64,000 bases of DNA, taken from positions 124,001 through 188,000 of the forward strand of contig JAFISE010000053.1 in assembly GCA_022560025.1 (NCBI GenBank). Reading direction: 5' to 3'. Source of the stretch: Stagonosporopsis chrysanthemi. Lineage: Eukaryota > Ascomycota > Dothideomycetes > Pleosporales > Didymellaceae. Of the stretch, positions 1 to 11,695 are shown in pieces (the first letter of the stretch is position 1; every line of letters begins with the position of its first letter). A model generated the notes under the pieces. The model was not told the origin of the DNA. It ran no database searches and saw only the letters and a program-made list of their open reading frames with translations. The translations under genes were made by a program, and so were the position numbers.

Positions 1-411
1 GTAGTAGACTGTCATGCCACCGGTAGTGTCGTCGCGGTCGCCTACTTGGGGGACCGGCATGAATGTGTTGTTCTTGAATCTGACGTAGAGCTGAGGTGTC
101 CAATAGTTTGACATATCCTCCTAGAAGGTGTGAGGGTTAGTCGGATGTGGATAAAGTTGGAAAAGACTTACTTTGATAGTGCACGACGAACATTTCGACG
201 CTCGCATCCCCTCGTAGGTCATTGTAGGTGCAAAAGCGGCTCCGCCAGAGACAGTGTGTACATGACCAGAAACCCGCCCGGGGGTCACAATAGGATCAAG
301 TCGCGTCCTCACGACCCGACCTGGACAGGACATGCGAAAGAAGGCATCTGAAAAGCCCACCAGGGCAGCAAGAACGGAGAAGTAAGTGGTGTACATGGTT
401 GTAGAGTACAC
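1..411 (-). CDS. DUF1996 domain protein, 5' end only (cut by window edge)
   Basis: Exon 1 is 172-411 and exon 2 runs from 120 off the left edge. The 51-bp intron (121-171) has a GTAAGT donor and a CTAG acceptor and leaves the frame intact. The N-terminus is hydrophobic, consistent with a signal peptide. It is followed by the DUF1996 signature: RLDPIVTPGRVSGHVHTVSG, then ASKCSSCTIK, and in exon 2 YWTPQLYVRFKNNTFMPVP. DUF1996 proteins are secreted fungal proteins of unknown function, often with a C-terminal WSC domain; whether one follows here lies outside the window. Confidence 0.8.
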
Positions 412-2296
412 TGGAAGAAGCTTGGGAAGTTGGCGATGCTGATAATCGAAGTCCAGCAGCAGACAGTATAAGTACTCGCAAAAGAAAGCAGCCCAGACAG
501 CGTGTTACAAGCGTCATAAGCCTCAAGAGAAGGGTGAATACAACCGCGCGCGTTTGTACAACCAGACGTCAGACACGAGCATGGCTCCGCATCCACCTGT
601 TTTCTTTGTCTCGACTAGCTGACGATCTGGTGACTGATGGGTCAATAGAGATATCGCGAACTTTATCTGACTGGCCTCAATAAGTCAACAGAAAGTACTA
701 CAGATATGGGCCAGATGATGAGAGTGTGGCGGCGAGGGTGCGCCTGAAGTGTCTCCACTGATCACGATGCAGCGCGCCAATCACACGGAGTGGTACTTTT
801 TTTTGTTCACCCTCCATGATCATCCGCCCTTCAATATACTGGGCATTGTCGCTTGTGGCGCGGTTCTCGCCACGAGATGGTGGTTGTTTGAGAGAGGGAT
901 TGCAGGGACAGAGTGATTGGCCGACCAGCTCCGTGGGACTAGCGCTGAGAACTAGCATTTGATCCTCACTGCTGGGTGAATGTACGGCTGCATATGGAAG
1001 GACAAATACTTGGACTTATTTGGATGCTCCACTGAGATCTATTGGCGATCGGATGCCTGTTGTCTGGTCACGGCGCTGCGGTTCTTGCATTCATGCTGGA
1101 GGAGTGTCGATGCAGAACAATGGCAGTCTGGAACAGTGACTCTGACTGAAACAGAACAAGCCCACCGTTCTGCGGCGCACCTCGAACTGCCATAACAGAC
1201 GCCTTGCGACACCAAGCGGAACTCGGCCCCCCGCTGACAGATGGGAGGTACGACACCTTTGGCTGAACATCGATCGGCGGTGCGCGTCTGAACGCCCTCT
1301 CCCTTTCCTTGGAAGCCAGACGGATACTGCTCTCATCGCACTGCTTTAGGAAATTGTATGGATCTAGGCCTACACAACTACCAGAGATTTTTTCTGCCAG
1401 TAATACTACGAATCTTGACAACGCGCATTCCCTTTCACCATCGCTCGCTAGTCGCACAGCATCGTGTACCTCACTCACGACTTCCTATTGCAGATGACAT
1501 GCATGAGTTCCGGGGCAGCCGGCAGTGCGCGGACTTGCGCAGGTCCGCACGAGGCTGCACGTTGCTGCTAGCTCATGACCGTTTGCATCGTCCTGATCCG
1601 CTGGATGTGTGGGCCGAGATGTCTATACGGACGCTATGGCGGCACCGAGGTTACACAGAGTTCTAAAGGCGCGGGACCAGACCCGGGACATGTTACACTG
1701 ATGATGGGGGAGGTCTTTGGACGTCTCCAATGCACGGTCGGTACAGGCGTCACTGGCAAAGCTGCTGAGACGCATGATGGGGGTGGCACCGCCAGTCTTG
1801 CTGCAGCCACGACAGTTAGGGAAGCATAACAGTAATGCACACAGATCGCGCGATTATATTAGCGAGTGAGCCTTGGGTGGTACCGGAATATTGAAAGTCT
1901 CTTGGTGAGGATTGTGATAGAGTTGAGATAGAACATGCAGGTCGATGCTGTAAGTGGCGCAAAGTAAGCGTGATAACAGTCGGGCTGTTGACCTGCAGTC
2001 ATGCCATACAGAGATTGGTCCAAGAGTGCGCGTGTATTTCGTGATCTAAGAGGATGTATTGTTGAAGGTTGAATGGCGCGGCGCTATGGTTGTCATTCGT
2101 CTGCACTAAGAGCTTGTCACGAGCAGAGAGGGAACGATCATTGCGCGATCAGCAACAGTCTCGACTTTTATATTAAGATGAACATGCAGCATTTTCTAAG
2201 TACGAACCAAGCGATTTGCCTGTCTCGTCATACATGAGCCTGTCATTTCTGGGAGAAGCTACCGTTCAACATGTCAATGAATCCAGACAAGCGCCC
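412..2296. other. intergenic stretch, no supported gene
   Basis: Only short ORFs on both strands, the longest 136 codons at 1068-1478 on the minus strand. None resembles a family I know and none joins a neighbour by plausible splice sites. No RNA gene or repeat was recognised. Confidence 0.5.
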
Positions 2297-3301
2297 TTAT
2301 TTCTCACCAGGATACAGCAGGCCGTTGTCCTTCCTCACCTTCTCCAACACCGTCAGGATATCTCTCGAAAGAGACTCATAGTGCTTTTCCGCTTCCCGAT
2401 CCCGATTGTTGATAACTCTCGCAAACTCCTCAGCCTCCTCTTGCAGATTTAGCTTGACCCTCGTCTCTGGGCCCGCAAGCTGCTCCCTCTTCTTCGTCTT
2501 GGGATCCCACAGTGTGACGGTCTCAATATCTGTAATCGTAGGGACGATAAGCGTGCCCTTCTCACCATACACCTCTGAAGGAGCGTCGCTGTTGTAGGTC
2601 TTGCTGTGGCAGAGATGGACGACGAAGTCGCCGTAGTCCAAGATAAGACGGCCGCCGCCGTCGGCACCTGTAGCGATGATGTTGGGCCAATATTTCGCAT
2701 CCTTTGGTGCACCAAAAAGGTCGATGGCTGCTGAGACGCAGTACACACCTAGATCGACGAGAGCACCTCCGCCCATTTCTAGGTTGAAGATGTTTGGTGT
2801 CTCACCGGCTAGGACTTGCTCGTAGCGGGAGGAGTATTGCGCGAATGTAATTGAGGCACCGGAGATGGGACCCAGGTTCTTGATGGCCTTTTTAAAAGTC
2901 TTGAAGTTTGCTTCTTGGATGTGGCGGAACGCTTCGATGAGGAAGACATCCTTCTCGCGAGCAATCTTAAACAGCTCGTCGAGTTCTGGGACCGTGCTGC
3001 ACGATGGCTTCTCCAAGATGACGTTCTTTCCGGCGTTCAACGCGAGCTTAGCTTGTTCGTAATGGAAGATGTTGGGGCTGGCGATGTAGACCGCGGATAG
3101 ATTTGAGTCATTGACGAGCTTGTTCAAGTCGGTGTACAGCTCGACCTTCTGGCCATCGTATTTTGCAACAAAACTCTTCGCGGACTCTTCTGTGCGCGAG
3201 TAGACAGCAGCGAGATTCCACTTGCCAGTAGCTTGGGCACACTCAATAAAGGAGTCCGTGATCCAGCTGGTGCCGATGATGCCGAAGTTGATGGGTGTCA
3301 T
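2297..3301 (-). CDS. Gfo/Idh/MocA-family NAD(P)-dependent oxidoreductase
   Basis: Single-exon protein of 334 aa. The open frame extends 18 codons upstream, but the ATG at 3301 places the Rossmann strand directly at the N-terminus (MTPINFGIIGTSWITDSF), as usual for the family. Residues 1-120 form the nucleotide-binding fold. The family motif with its catalytic-region lysine appears as NVILEKPSC. The C-terminal half (about 130-330) matches the substrate-binding sheet, including GGGALVDLGVYCVSAAIDLF. The length fits. Members oxidise or reduce sugars, inositols or trans-dihydrodiols; the substrate cannot be read here. Probably cytosolic, as no targeting signal is seen. Confidence 0.88.
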   Translation of the reverse strand: MTPINFGIIGTSWITDSFIECAQATGKWNLAAVYSRTEESAKSFVAKYDGQKVELYTDLNKLVNDSNLSAVYIASPNIFHYEQAKLALNAGKNVILEKPSCSTVPELDELFKIAREKDVFLIEAFRHIQEANFKTFKKAIKNLGPISGASITFAQYSSRYEQVLAGETPNIFNLEMGGGALVDLGVYCVSAAIDLFGAPKDAKYWPNIIATGADGGGRLILDYGDFVVHLCHSKTYNSDAPSEVYGEKGTLIVPTITDIETVTLWDPKTKKREQLAGPETRVKLNLQEEAEEFARVINNRDREAEKHYESLSRDILTVLEKVRKDNGLLYPGEK

Positions 3302-3967
3302 TGTGTTGTAGGTATGTGAAGCGGTCTGGCGAGTGATGTGGCCGCTTGAATGCACAAGAGAGGTCTTTTAAACAAGTGCTCCGTCCTTGCGCAAGATTTC
3401 TGTTGGGCAATTCTGGCCACCTCTTCTGTAGAAGGAAATTCAACCCCACCTGGGAAGCCTTCGGGATACGTGATGTCAGGGCCCGGCACATCGTTCTGAT
3501 TGGTTGGTTCGGCAACTGTTGCGACTACCGCATATGGTTACGGCCAAACACGAGGATGGAGTCATGCACATGATACACGAAGCGGCAAGAAGCGCCGAAC
3601 TTTGCCAAAACATTTGATGTTAGCGAGGGCGGATATGAACCAAAACCCAGCCTATTTAGTACTTGCTATATAAATCCAGAGCTCCATAGCGAGGAGGGTA
3701 TCATGCTGGGAACGACGTAAGCTGTCGTGAAAATATCATACTATATGCGTGCAAAAGGTCCGTGAGCCACTCCCAGAAACGTGTCGAGGGGGATGAGGCA
3801 TGTTGCGGACAAAGTGAGAGACTGCAGAACCGCCCAAAAGAAAGCATAAAACGCCAAGCTAAAGAAGACCAAAACGCCTAAGATGCTGTGATGCTGAAAC
3901 CTCCAACAATGTAGTGTATGAGTGGCACAGAGCCGCACATGCAACTTGGTCGCCAAGCCTGCAGCTA
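3302..3967. other. intergenic stretch, promoter side of the oxidoreductase
   Basis: Contains a TATATAAA string at about 3667-3674 of unclear relation to either flanking minus-strand gene. No other signal recognised. Confidence 0.4.
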
Positions 3968-5233
3968 TTAGTCCTCCCAGACCGTGCCGAGCGAGAGGTC
4001 TACACGTCGTTCGCCACCGCAAACACTCCAACGTTTCCTCGCATCTCGCTTGCCAAAGTTGAAGCTGCGACCACGACCCTCGGGCACGTCCAGGCTGGAT
4101 CGTCGAAGCTCACCACCGTCTTCGCGATCAGCCGCTGCTTTCAGCTGCGCGATGCGCTCTGCCTCAAGGGCTAGATCCTCGGCGTCAGGGCTGTCTTCTA
4201 TAGTTTCGAGAGACGAGATAGAGGGGCTACGGGAGCGCATCGAGGTGGGTGTAGACGGAACTGAAGAAGAGGCGAAATACGAGGGATAGTGCTCGTTGAA
4301 CTTGGAAGGCGCTAGCATTGGCGAAGAGGTGGCAGATGTTGGCGTGCTGACAGATGGAGTGCTGGTTGGAGGGGCACCAAAAGGAATAGCAACATGGTAA
4401 AGGGGAGACGCAGGTCGCCTGCGCCTAGACAATGAGCCAGCGCTACTGTACAGGCTGGACATGCTGCTACTGCTGACGGCGCGAGGCGTGAGCTCAAGCT
4501 CTGCGTCTTCAGCAATGTCGCAGACGCTGGGAGCCCCCTCGAAGGAGCCTACAGAGACTGGACGCATGCCGTAGCCGTATCGTTCTGTGCTAGACAGGCG
4601 AGGCTCGGCTGTGCGTGGGCTTCGTGGCTTGGGCGAGCGCAATGGAGATGATGGGCGATCGAGTGGCATGGGCGAGGGCGAGAGTGTGAGGCGACTAGCC
4701 GGCTGCTGATGTCCTGTTGTGTTCTGCATGACAATAGGCAACGAGTAGGCTCTGGTCATAGGGGGAGCGAGCGCGCTGTGGCCGCTCTGGGAACGCAGGT
4801 GAGTGCGCGCGTAGGGTGATCGGTTGCGTGGCTGCATCTGGTATGTGGGAGTGCTGCCGTGTGCAGGATCGGTCTGCGAGCGAGGTGTAGAGGGCCGGTG
4901 CGACGCCATGCTGTCGTCTGAAGTGTTGCTCAGCTGACGGGCGAGTGCGTTCGCTTCGCCCATGCTTTCGCTGGTTCCAGGGAGCGTGCCTGACTGCGCG
5001 GTGGGCCTCTGTGAAGGGACCCTGGAAGGCCGATGGTCGGGAGAATCGGACTCGTCCTGGTCCTCGTCGTCCTGGTCGGGGGGAGGCAAGGGTTTATTGG
5101 AGAGCCTGACGGTGGTCGCGGGTGCGTCGCGGGTCGCTGAGCGCACTTCTATGGCTTCGAGGCGCTGGAGGAGTTCGTCGTGCTGCGAATCGCCCTGCGC
5201 TGCTGGCGAGGACGAGAAATGTGCGGCAGTCAT
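3968..5233 (-). CDS. Ser/Pro-rich protein of unknown function, 421 aa
   Basis: One uninterrupted frame of 421 codons starting MTAAHFSSSPAAQGD. The protein is low complexity: long Ser/Pro/Thr-rich stretches with many SP and TP sites, an acidic patch (PPPDQDDEDQDESD) near residue 55, and a predicted helix rich in Ala/Glu around 355-380 (EDLALEAERIAQLKAAADRE). The last about 25 residues are basic then acidic (KRDARKRWSVCGGERR, ending TVWED) and look more conserved than the rest. No catalytic motif, signal peptide or membrane segment is visible. Probably a disordered, phosphorylated regulatory or cytoskeletal protein; function unknown. Confidence 0.65.
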   Translation of the reverse strand: MTAAHFSSSPAAQGDSQHDELLQRLEAIEVRSATRDAPATTVRLSNKPLPPPDQDDEDQDESDSPDHRPSRVPSQRPTAQSGTLPGTSESMGEANALARQLSNTSDDSMASHRPSTPRSQTDPAHGSTPTYQMQPRNRSPYARTHLRSQSGHSALAPPMTRAYSLPIVMQNTTGHQQPASRLTLSPSPMPLDRPSSPLRSPKPRSPRTAEPRLSSTERYGYGMRPVSVGSFEGAPSVCDIAEDAELELTPRAVSSSSMSSLYSSAGSLSRRRRPASPLYHVAIPFGAPPTSTPSVSTPTSATSSPMLAPSKFNEHYPSYFASSSVPSTPTSMRSRSPSISSLETIEDSPDAEDLALEAERIAQLKAAADREDGGELRRSSLDVPEGRGRSFNFGKRDARKRWSVCGGERRVDLSLGTVWED

Positions 5234-8200
5234 GGGGGCGAACTGCGAGAACGCATAGTCCGGCTCAGTGCTCGGAGGTGGAGATGGCGTTGGCGAGTGC
5301 AGCAGGGGGCTAGTCTGTCGTTGTTAGGGACGCAGAGTGGCCTTGCTCCTGTTTCAGCTGCCGCGAAGTGAAAGTCGGGCGCGGCGATTGGCTGCAGCCG
5401 GCGTAACTGTTTGGCAGTGCTCGTCTGCAAACACGCAGCGAACAGAAGCCGTGCGAGGACAGAAGCACCTGGTGCTGGCGACGTCAGGGCCGTGAAGGAG
5501 GTGAGCAGCAGAGCGCGCGCTGAAGCTGTACTGCGACCGCGACTGCGACTGCGGTTGCAACTGCGAGGAGCGAGGGGCCAAGTTCGGCGGCTGTGCCTGC
5601 CAGGGCCACTATCGATTTCTGGGGCAGGCGCTGGGCGCACTTGGGCTAGGGCGGAGCGCCTCAACAGAGCAACCCGGTCAGAACAACGTGAGAGGGACAA
5701 CTGTAGTACCGAGACAGGACCCGCTGGTGGGGAGTTAAAGGCGAGGACATCCAGATATACCTGAGACCTGGTGGAGGACTGCTGGACGCGTTCTCTAACA
5801 CCGTCTTGTGCCCTTGATGAAATGCTGCGTCAAGCACCCTAACCAGACCCTGCATTTCGACGTTTTCGGGCCAGGAGAGCGAGCTCCAACCTTGATCCAC
5901 CGGCACACACTTCGCCGAACGCGACCATGCCCCTTCAACCGCTGCCGTATTGTCACTGTCCTGTTCTCGCCCGCTTTCGGATGCCGCTGCTAATTCTGGA
6001 CTCAAGTCTACCAACGTTGACGACTTGTGGGCGGAGCCTGAGGCATGCTCCACCCACCCAAATCAACATGCTGCGGAGAAATTACTCGCGCCAGATCCTG
6101 CAATAACCCTCTAGCTTGCTGGGCCACGATGAAGGGTCCATGCATGACGCTCCCGTCATGCTTGGTGCTCATGCCTTCCTTGCCTTACGTCGGCGACATT
6201 TGAGGTGTTGTCATGATCCACTCCATCTTTTCGGACGCACCTTCATACACCGACTATTGGAGCGCCTCGATCTCTGGTTCCGCTTCGTCCTTCCAAAATG
6301 CAGCACACCTAACGTTTAAAGGCATCACCGCAGCCTTTGCCGCTTTAATGATTGAAATCCTTTGTTCTGACACGAGAGTCTTCTGTGCCCCTGGCCACAC
6401 CCAGGGCTCCATTGCGACCTAAATGCTCTGGCTCTCGTATTTATCTCTATTGTCGGTCGTAACACAGCTTGAACTCTACATTACCAAGGAAGTATTAGTA
6501 TTGCTGCAGACGGCATAAGGCACTAAGTGGTTGATACGAGATCGTTGTACCTGCCGAGTTGAGGCAGCCATTCATTGTGATGGTTGCGCCATAGCTTTCA
6601 TGATCTTGTCACTCGTACCAGTTACATCTCGACCGGTCTCTCTACAGTAGGGGATGAGCTGTTGGTGTTGTGAGGCTGATCTGAACAGAGTCAAAGGCAT
6701 TATCCTCAATGTTTTGAACTGAATTTCTCTCGAGGTCCAAAGTAAAGATTCTGGAGCGTTGCAAATGATGAGATGGCACGCAGTGGATATGATGTCAGCT
6801 CTAAGCCTCATTCTTGTGTAGGTGTTTGGCCTTAGAGTGTCGAAGATGAGCGCTTGCGTTGTCCTAAAGCTTGGAGACGAGCGCTGTCTGGCTGGTTCGC
6901 GTGTGAGAGCTCTCTCTACCAGGTAGCTCCAACCTGACAGTGACGATGAACACTTACAGCCGTCTTCCAGGTAAAGAAAGCAACGTTAGCGGGACTACAG
7001 CCAAAGAATCGAATGGAATTAAGGCTTGTGAGCACTGATGAAAGGCAGCCAGAAGGCCACGAAAGACAGGCGATGAAGGTTGCAACCAAGATCACTCTTA
7101 CGCCGAGACAGCCGCTCGAGGTAGGCAAGATGAAATCTCTGCACTGGAATTGTACTCATTAGCAAGACATGCATCTCGATAAACTTCGCAGGCTGCCTGC
7201 GTTAAGAGCCCAGCAAGATGCTGCATTGAAAGTCTATGCTGTATCAGAGTACAAGTGTCAAAGTTATCGTTAGGTCGCCTAGGGTGTGTGCATGGTACGA
7301 GTACAACTCGGCGCTTTGTTCTAGTGACACCTTGATGATGACTTTAGGGACGCCAGTTCAGTTTTCATGGCCGGCGTTACGGCTGCATGTTGCTGATGTG
7401 AGCTTGCTGAGCGTACTTACTGTGTAGGTGTAGGTGATCTGACGCGATAAGCTATGGGTTCCCTAACTAGTATCTCCGAGTGCAAAAGTCCAATTGTTGC
7501 TTTACTTAAGTTGAAGATACAAGACCGCTTTGTGGGTTGAGGTACCTAGGTCTGGTAGCAAAGAACTCGATGGCGTAAGAGCGGCACAGTGGTCTCAGCT
7601 ATTGACCATATTACAAGGAATGTGGAGCATGACCCCAGAGGATAGAATGTAACTGCGAAGAAGGGTCGGCCAGTGTTAGAAAGAGCATCATACGTGTCAG
7701 TCTGGGAAGACACGGTTGTGGACTATCTGGTCGGAAAACGAGCAAGATGCTGGCACCAAGAACTTGAAAATCCTCTCCGCCCCCCTCTCACTTGCTAGAT
7801 GGCCACGTTTACCTAGTAATGTGGCGCTTATATGTGTTAGTACTATACAACGTTCGTCCTTGATTAAGTCCCTGCATTGAAAGGCTGAGAATCATACCAC
7901 AATTGCATGTTTAACCTCTCCATCACCCGCCTCACAATCCCATGTGGTCCAAGGCGAAGTTAAATATGTGCCGAATTCCCGTCGTAGCGCGTCAGCCAGC
8001 AGCAGGGACAACAAGCATTGGACAGACCGAATCATTCGAGCTTCCTTTATCTCAAGACAAAGTTGGGTAGCGAGCTTCGCAGATCAAGCACGTCCGCGGA
8101 CATGTGTGCGCAATCAACTGATTTGGTGTTATTTCTAGGAAGGGTCAATGTCAAAAACAGGCAGGTTGACCGAGTTCACCGATGCGATCTGTGGAGGGCA

Positions 8201-8636
8201 GCGGCTCAAGTGCCGTTGCCGGACCCAAACTCCGTTATGCCGTTTCCCTTGACGGAACCTGCCAGGCCACAACTTCAATATTGCAATTTACCCCGAGCTC
8301 TGTGGCTCGCAAATCGCATGATTATCAGCAATGGTTCTCAAGGTCTCGCTGATCGTCTATTATGATACGCAGACCAGGTCGCTGTTCTGAACCTTGTCAT
8401 GCCGCGACTTGCTGCGTAGTCTTTCGGCTCAAATCGTGGTCGAAACCAGTGTCCTAGAATATGGACAGGTGTAGACCTAGTGGCGTTTTCGTTACTACCC
8501 AGCCAGTGAAATTACACGGAGCTATTTGCGGTGCGAATTCTTGTTGTCTCACAGCATAGCACCTGCCACTGTCGCTTCTATCCTTCCGCTCATTGAACAT
8601 ACGGAGGAACATCCTCAACACTCTGCTTTTTCGTTC
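5234..8636. other. long gene-poor stretch
   Basis: About 3.4 kb with ORFs no longer than about 156 codons. Those between 5230 and 5770 overlap on both strands in GC-rich sequence and look like chance frames. The minus ORF 5661-6053 (130 codons) has plausible composition but no family I recognise. No RNA gene or repeat detected by eye. Confidence 0.45.
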
Positions 8637-10531
8637 ATGGCCTTTTGGGATACAGTACTGAGTTCTGCGAATGCGAAACTATATGGAAGGCGACTAATAC
8701 CCAATATCGTCGACGATAATGCAAGACAACAGCCAGAACGAATATGCTTTTCATTCCCAGCCTGCCACGCAGAGTTGCAAATTGGCTTCCAGGATGTCAG
8801 CTGGCGACGTGTAAGCAGCAGATACCCTCTATTGAGCAGTACTGATGACTCCAGTTTGCGACGGCTGTCAACAAAATGGCGTACTTCGTGCAGAGAAGGC
8901 TCGGCGTGAGCTCCGAGTTCGAAACGCTCATGTTCATGGGCTATCCGGACATCCGCACCTACATCATGATTGTGGCCGCGTAAGTCTTTTGAGATAGGCT
9001 GAGACCTACCTTGTAGTCATAAGACTTGAGCTGACATACCTTGAAGCATGAAAACAGGTCATAAGGTAGAAATCTGGCGTCGTACGGCGTTATAGTGCAT
9101 TGACTAGTAACAGATACTCTTCAGCTCCCACCGAAACAGTCTGGCTGGACATACAAACCTCATCAGACAGACCGGCTGCACGGTCATGCTACATACAGCT
9201 GGATTCCCCATATCGGGCATCCTCGAACGGAATCGAATAGAAGCTGTGCAGATACCAGAGCTCGCTACACTTCTTGACAACTCTCCATGCGCGATTTTTC
9301 CGTACGAAAAGACCTTCGAGCAAGCAAGGCATGATCCGTGCTTCGTCACGCATACCTCGGGGTCAACTGGGCTTCCGGCACCTGTAACCTCTACGCACTG
9401 GTCGATTAGTACGACAGACACACATCATCTTGTGGCTCCTCTTGACGGTAGGCCATCTGTTTGGGGGGAAGTCTTCGACAAACGGCGCCGCAACTACTTG
9501 GCCTGGCCAATTTCCTCGAGCTCAGGAATAGGTGCAGGTATCACAGATGTCTGCTTTAATAATATGACCACCGTCCTTGGTCCACCCGAGCAAGCAACTG
9601 CAGAAATTTTGGGCGCAATGATTCGATATGCGAACATCGACTCAGCGAGTTGTATACCTGCAACACTAGAAGAACTTGCAACAAAGCCCAATGTTCTAGC
9701 GAAATTGCCAGCATTGAAACATGTCGCGTACGTTGGAGGTAATAGTCACCCCTCGCCTAGTCATAGCCGCACTAACTTTAGCAAGGATCCCTATCACAAC
9801 ATGCAGGAGAGGTTATAGCTCGCTATGTTCCACTTCTGTCCTTGATGGCGTCCACCGAGACCATTACTATGGTACAGCACCTCACCGATCCTGAAGACTG
9901 GGCATATGTCTGCATGAATCCTATCCTAAACGGCATAGAGATGCGACCCGTCGCTGATCTGTTCGAACTTGTCTACGTCAGAAAGCTAGAATGCGCAGAA
10001 TTTCAAGGGGTGTTCAAGATTTTCCCTCGCCTACTGGAGTACTCGATGCGCGACCTTTTTTCGAAACACCCGACGAAGCCATACCATTGGAAACACGAGG
10101 GCCGAAGGGACGATCTGATTGTCTTCAAGAACGGTTCGAAATTCAACCCGATGTTGCACGAGCGGCTGATATCTATGCATCCGAAGGTGCAGGCATGCCT
10201 ACTCATCGGTACAGGCAAGGATAATCCTGCAGCGATCATCCAACTCTACCCACAATACTATACTGAGAATGTGTTATCGCAGCAGGCCTTGATCAAAGAG
10301 ATCTGGCCGCAGATAAGCAAGGCCAACAACGTGGCGGACAATTCTGGCCAGCTTGAGCAGCGATACATTATTTTTGCAAAACAAGAAAAACCTTTCGAGA
10401 CAGGACTCAAAGGCACCGTTCAAAGATATGCGACGACCAACCTCTATGCACCAGAGATTGAAGCGTTGTACACCTCAATAGCGGAGGGAGGCTTGAGCAC
10501 GCTTTTCCGGACCGAGGCTTCCTTTGCCTAG
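8637..10531 (+). CDS. NRPS-like adenylate-forming protein, adenylation domain only
   Basis: Five exons inferred: 8637-8810, 8855-8979, 9047-9065, 9114-9738, 9786-10531 (562 aa). The 19-nt third exon encodes MKTGHK. Together they restore a collinear AMP-binding domain like that of fungal NRPS-like reductases: GRRLIPNIVDDNARQQPERI at the N-terminus, core A3 TSGSTGLPAP (187-196), MASTETITM, then GRRDDLIVFKNGSKFNP. The A10 lysine is present (K523 in LKGTVQR). Two oddities: the A3 position normally lysine is Ala195, and the protein stops just after A10 with no carrier or thioester-reductase domain. The next 430 bases contain neither. It may be a stand-alone acid-activating enzyme, a pseudoenzyme or a decayed cluster gene. 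Confidence 0.75.
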
Positions 10532-10964
10532 GCGAGTCATAGCAGGAGTCTACAATGTTACTGCTGCAACACGTCTGTTTGTATGAAAGCCACAGCGGCG
10601 TTGTGTTCAGTTAAACCGCTTCGGACCCGAAACCTATACCGAGGTTTAGTCACACGGAGGGTTCTGAGCGGACATGTCAGCAGGACTTCGGATTTCCGAC
10701 TTCACCGATCGTCAACACCAATCCATACGTTTGTAGCTACGCCACATCCGTGCCACACGGATGGATCAACACGCCGAAAAAAGTAAAGCACACCGATACA
10801 CCGACTTGACTTATACAATCGAGCAGTATGGTGTGCCTGAGATGCACAGTATAAAATGCCTCACCCTCGCGCTTCAACAATTATTCTCTCAGCTTCTAAG
10901 CTCCAGCAATACTTGAATAACGAACTCAACATCCGTACGGTCACGAAACCTTTTAATAAACGCC
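10532..10964. other. intergenic stretch between NRPS-like and DUF1993 genes
   Basis: No carrier-domain or reductase coding sequence is seen, supporting a real end for the upstream gene. Its right part holds the DUF1993 promoter. Confidence 0.5.
10850..10857 (+). promoter_or_regulatory. candidate TATA box of the DUF1993 gene
   Basis: TATAAAAT lies 115 bp upstream of the ATG at 10965. Position and strand fit a core promoter. This is a sequence match only. Confidence 0.4.
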
Positions 10965-11531
10965 ATGGCACCAAAGGCCCTCCATGCAATCGCCCTCACG
11001 CCCATCATCCTCGGGCTCCAGAATGCCGCCGCCGTACTCCGCAAAGGCGAAGCACACGCCAAAGCCAACAACATCGACCCTGAGGATTACCTAACCGCAC
11101 GTTTCTACCCCGATATGGGCGATTTCCGCTTCCAAGTGTACCGTTTCACTTCCACAGCTCACGACATCGTGCAACGCTGCAATCCCTCAGCACCAACCAT
11201 CAGCGTCACCGACGACCAACAGAGCTTCCCGGAGCTGATCGCGGGCGTTGAGAGGACGGTGGAATACCTCGAGAGCCTTGGTGCGGAGATATTTGATGGT
11301 AGAGAGGACGAAGAGGTTGTCTTTGTCGTGGGCAAGCACCTCCCCAACGGCCCCGTCGAGACCCGGTTCTCTGCCTTTGAGTACGTAGTCAAGCAGGCGC
11401 ATCCGTACTTCTGGTTCCACGTCACGACCATGTACGATTTGTTGAGGAAAAATGGGGTTCCGCTGGGGAAGATTGATTACTTGAACGGGGCGGGATTGAT
11501 CCCGCTCAAATTTCTGGGGGCGAACAAGTGA
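10965..11531 (+). CDS. DUF1993 family protein
   Basis: Intronless, 188 aa, the usual size of the family. Landmarks are the N-terminal amphipathic helix (LTPIILGLQNAAAVLRKGEA), ARFYPDMGDFRFQVYRFTST, a central segment SFPELIAGVERTVEYLESLG, and the C-terminal FWFHVTTMYDLLRKNGVPLG followed by KIDYLNG. DUF1993 proteins are predicted four-helix-bundle proteins related to the DinB/YfiT fold; their role is not established. No signal peptide is evident. Starting at this ATG gives the family N-terminus directly. Confidence 0.85.
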   Translation: MAPKALHAIALTPIILGLQNAAAVLRKGEAHAKANNIDPEDYLTARFYPDMGDFRFQVYRFTSTAHDIVQRCNPSAPTISVTDDQQSFPELIAGVERTVEYLESLGAEIFDGREDEEVVFVVGKHLPNGPVETRFSAFEYVVKQAHPYFWFHVTTMYDLLRKNGVPLGKIDYLNGAGLIPLKFLGANK

Positions 11532-11695
11532 CGCGAGATGCGGAGGATGTAATACTGTCACAAGTGAACGGCTGCACGCATTTGGTGGATGGTAACATGT
11601 TTAGACGACTAGTCATGAACACAATAACGCCTGTCGCTAATGCAATCATGATTTCGTATACTCTCTCACTGCGCTCTCCGACTTAGCAGTCCTGA

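Noticed and set aside
1068..1478. 136-codon minus-strand ORF
   Set aside because: Overlapped by other frames, no recognisable motif and no splice partner.
5230..5764. Overlapping ORFs of 117-156 codons on both strands
   Set aside because: High-GC, Arg/Ala-rich translations on both strands are typical of chance ORFs.
5661..6053. 130-codon minus-strand ORF upstream of the Ser/Pro-rich gene
   Set aside because: Composition is plausible but there is no family match or clear splice link; not enough support.
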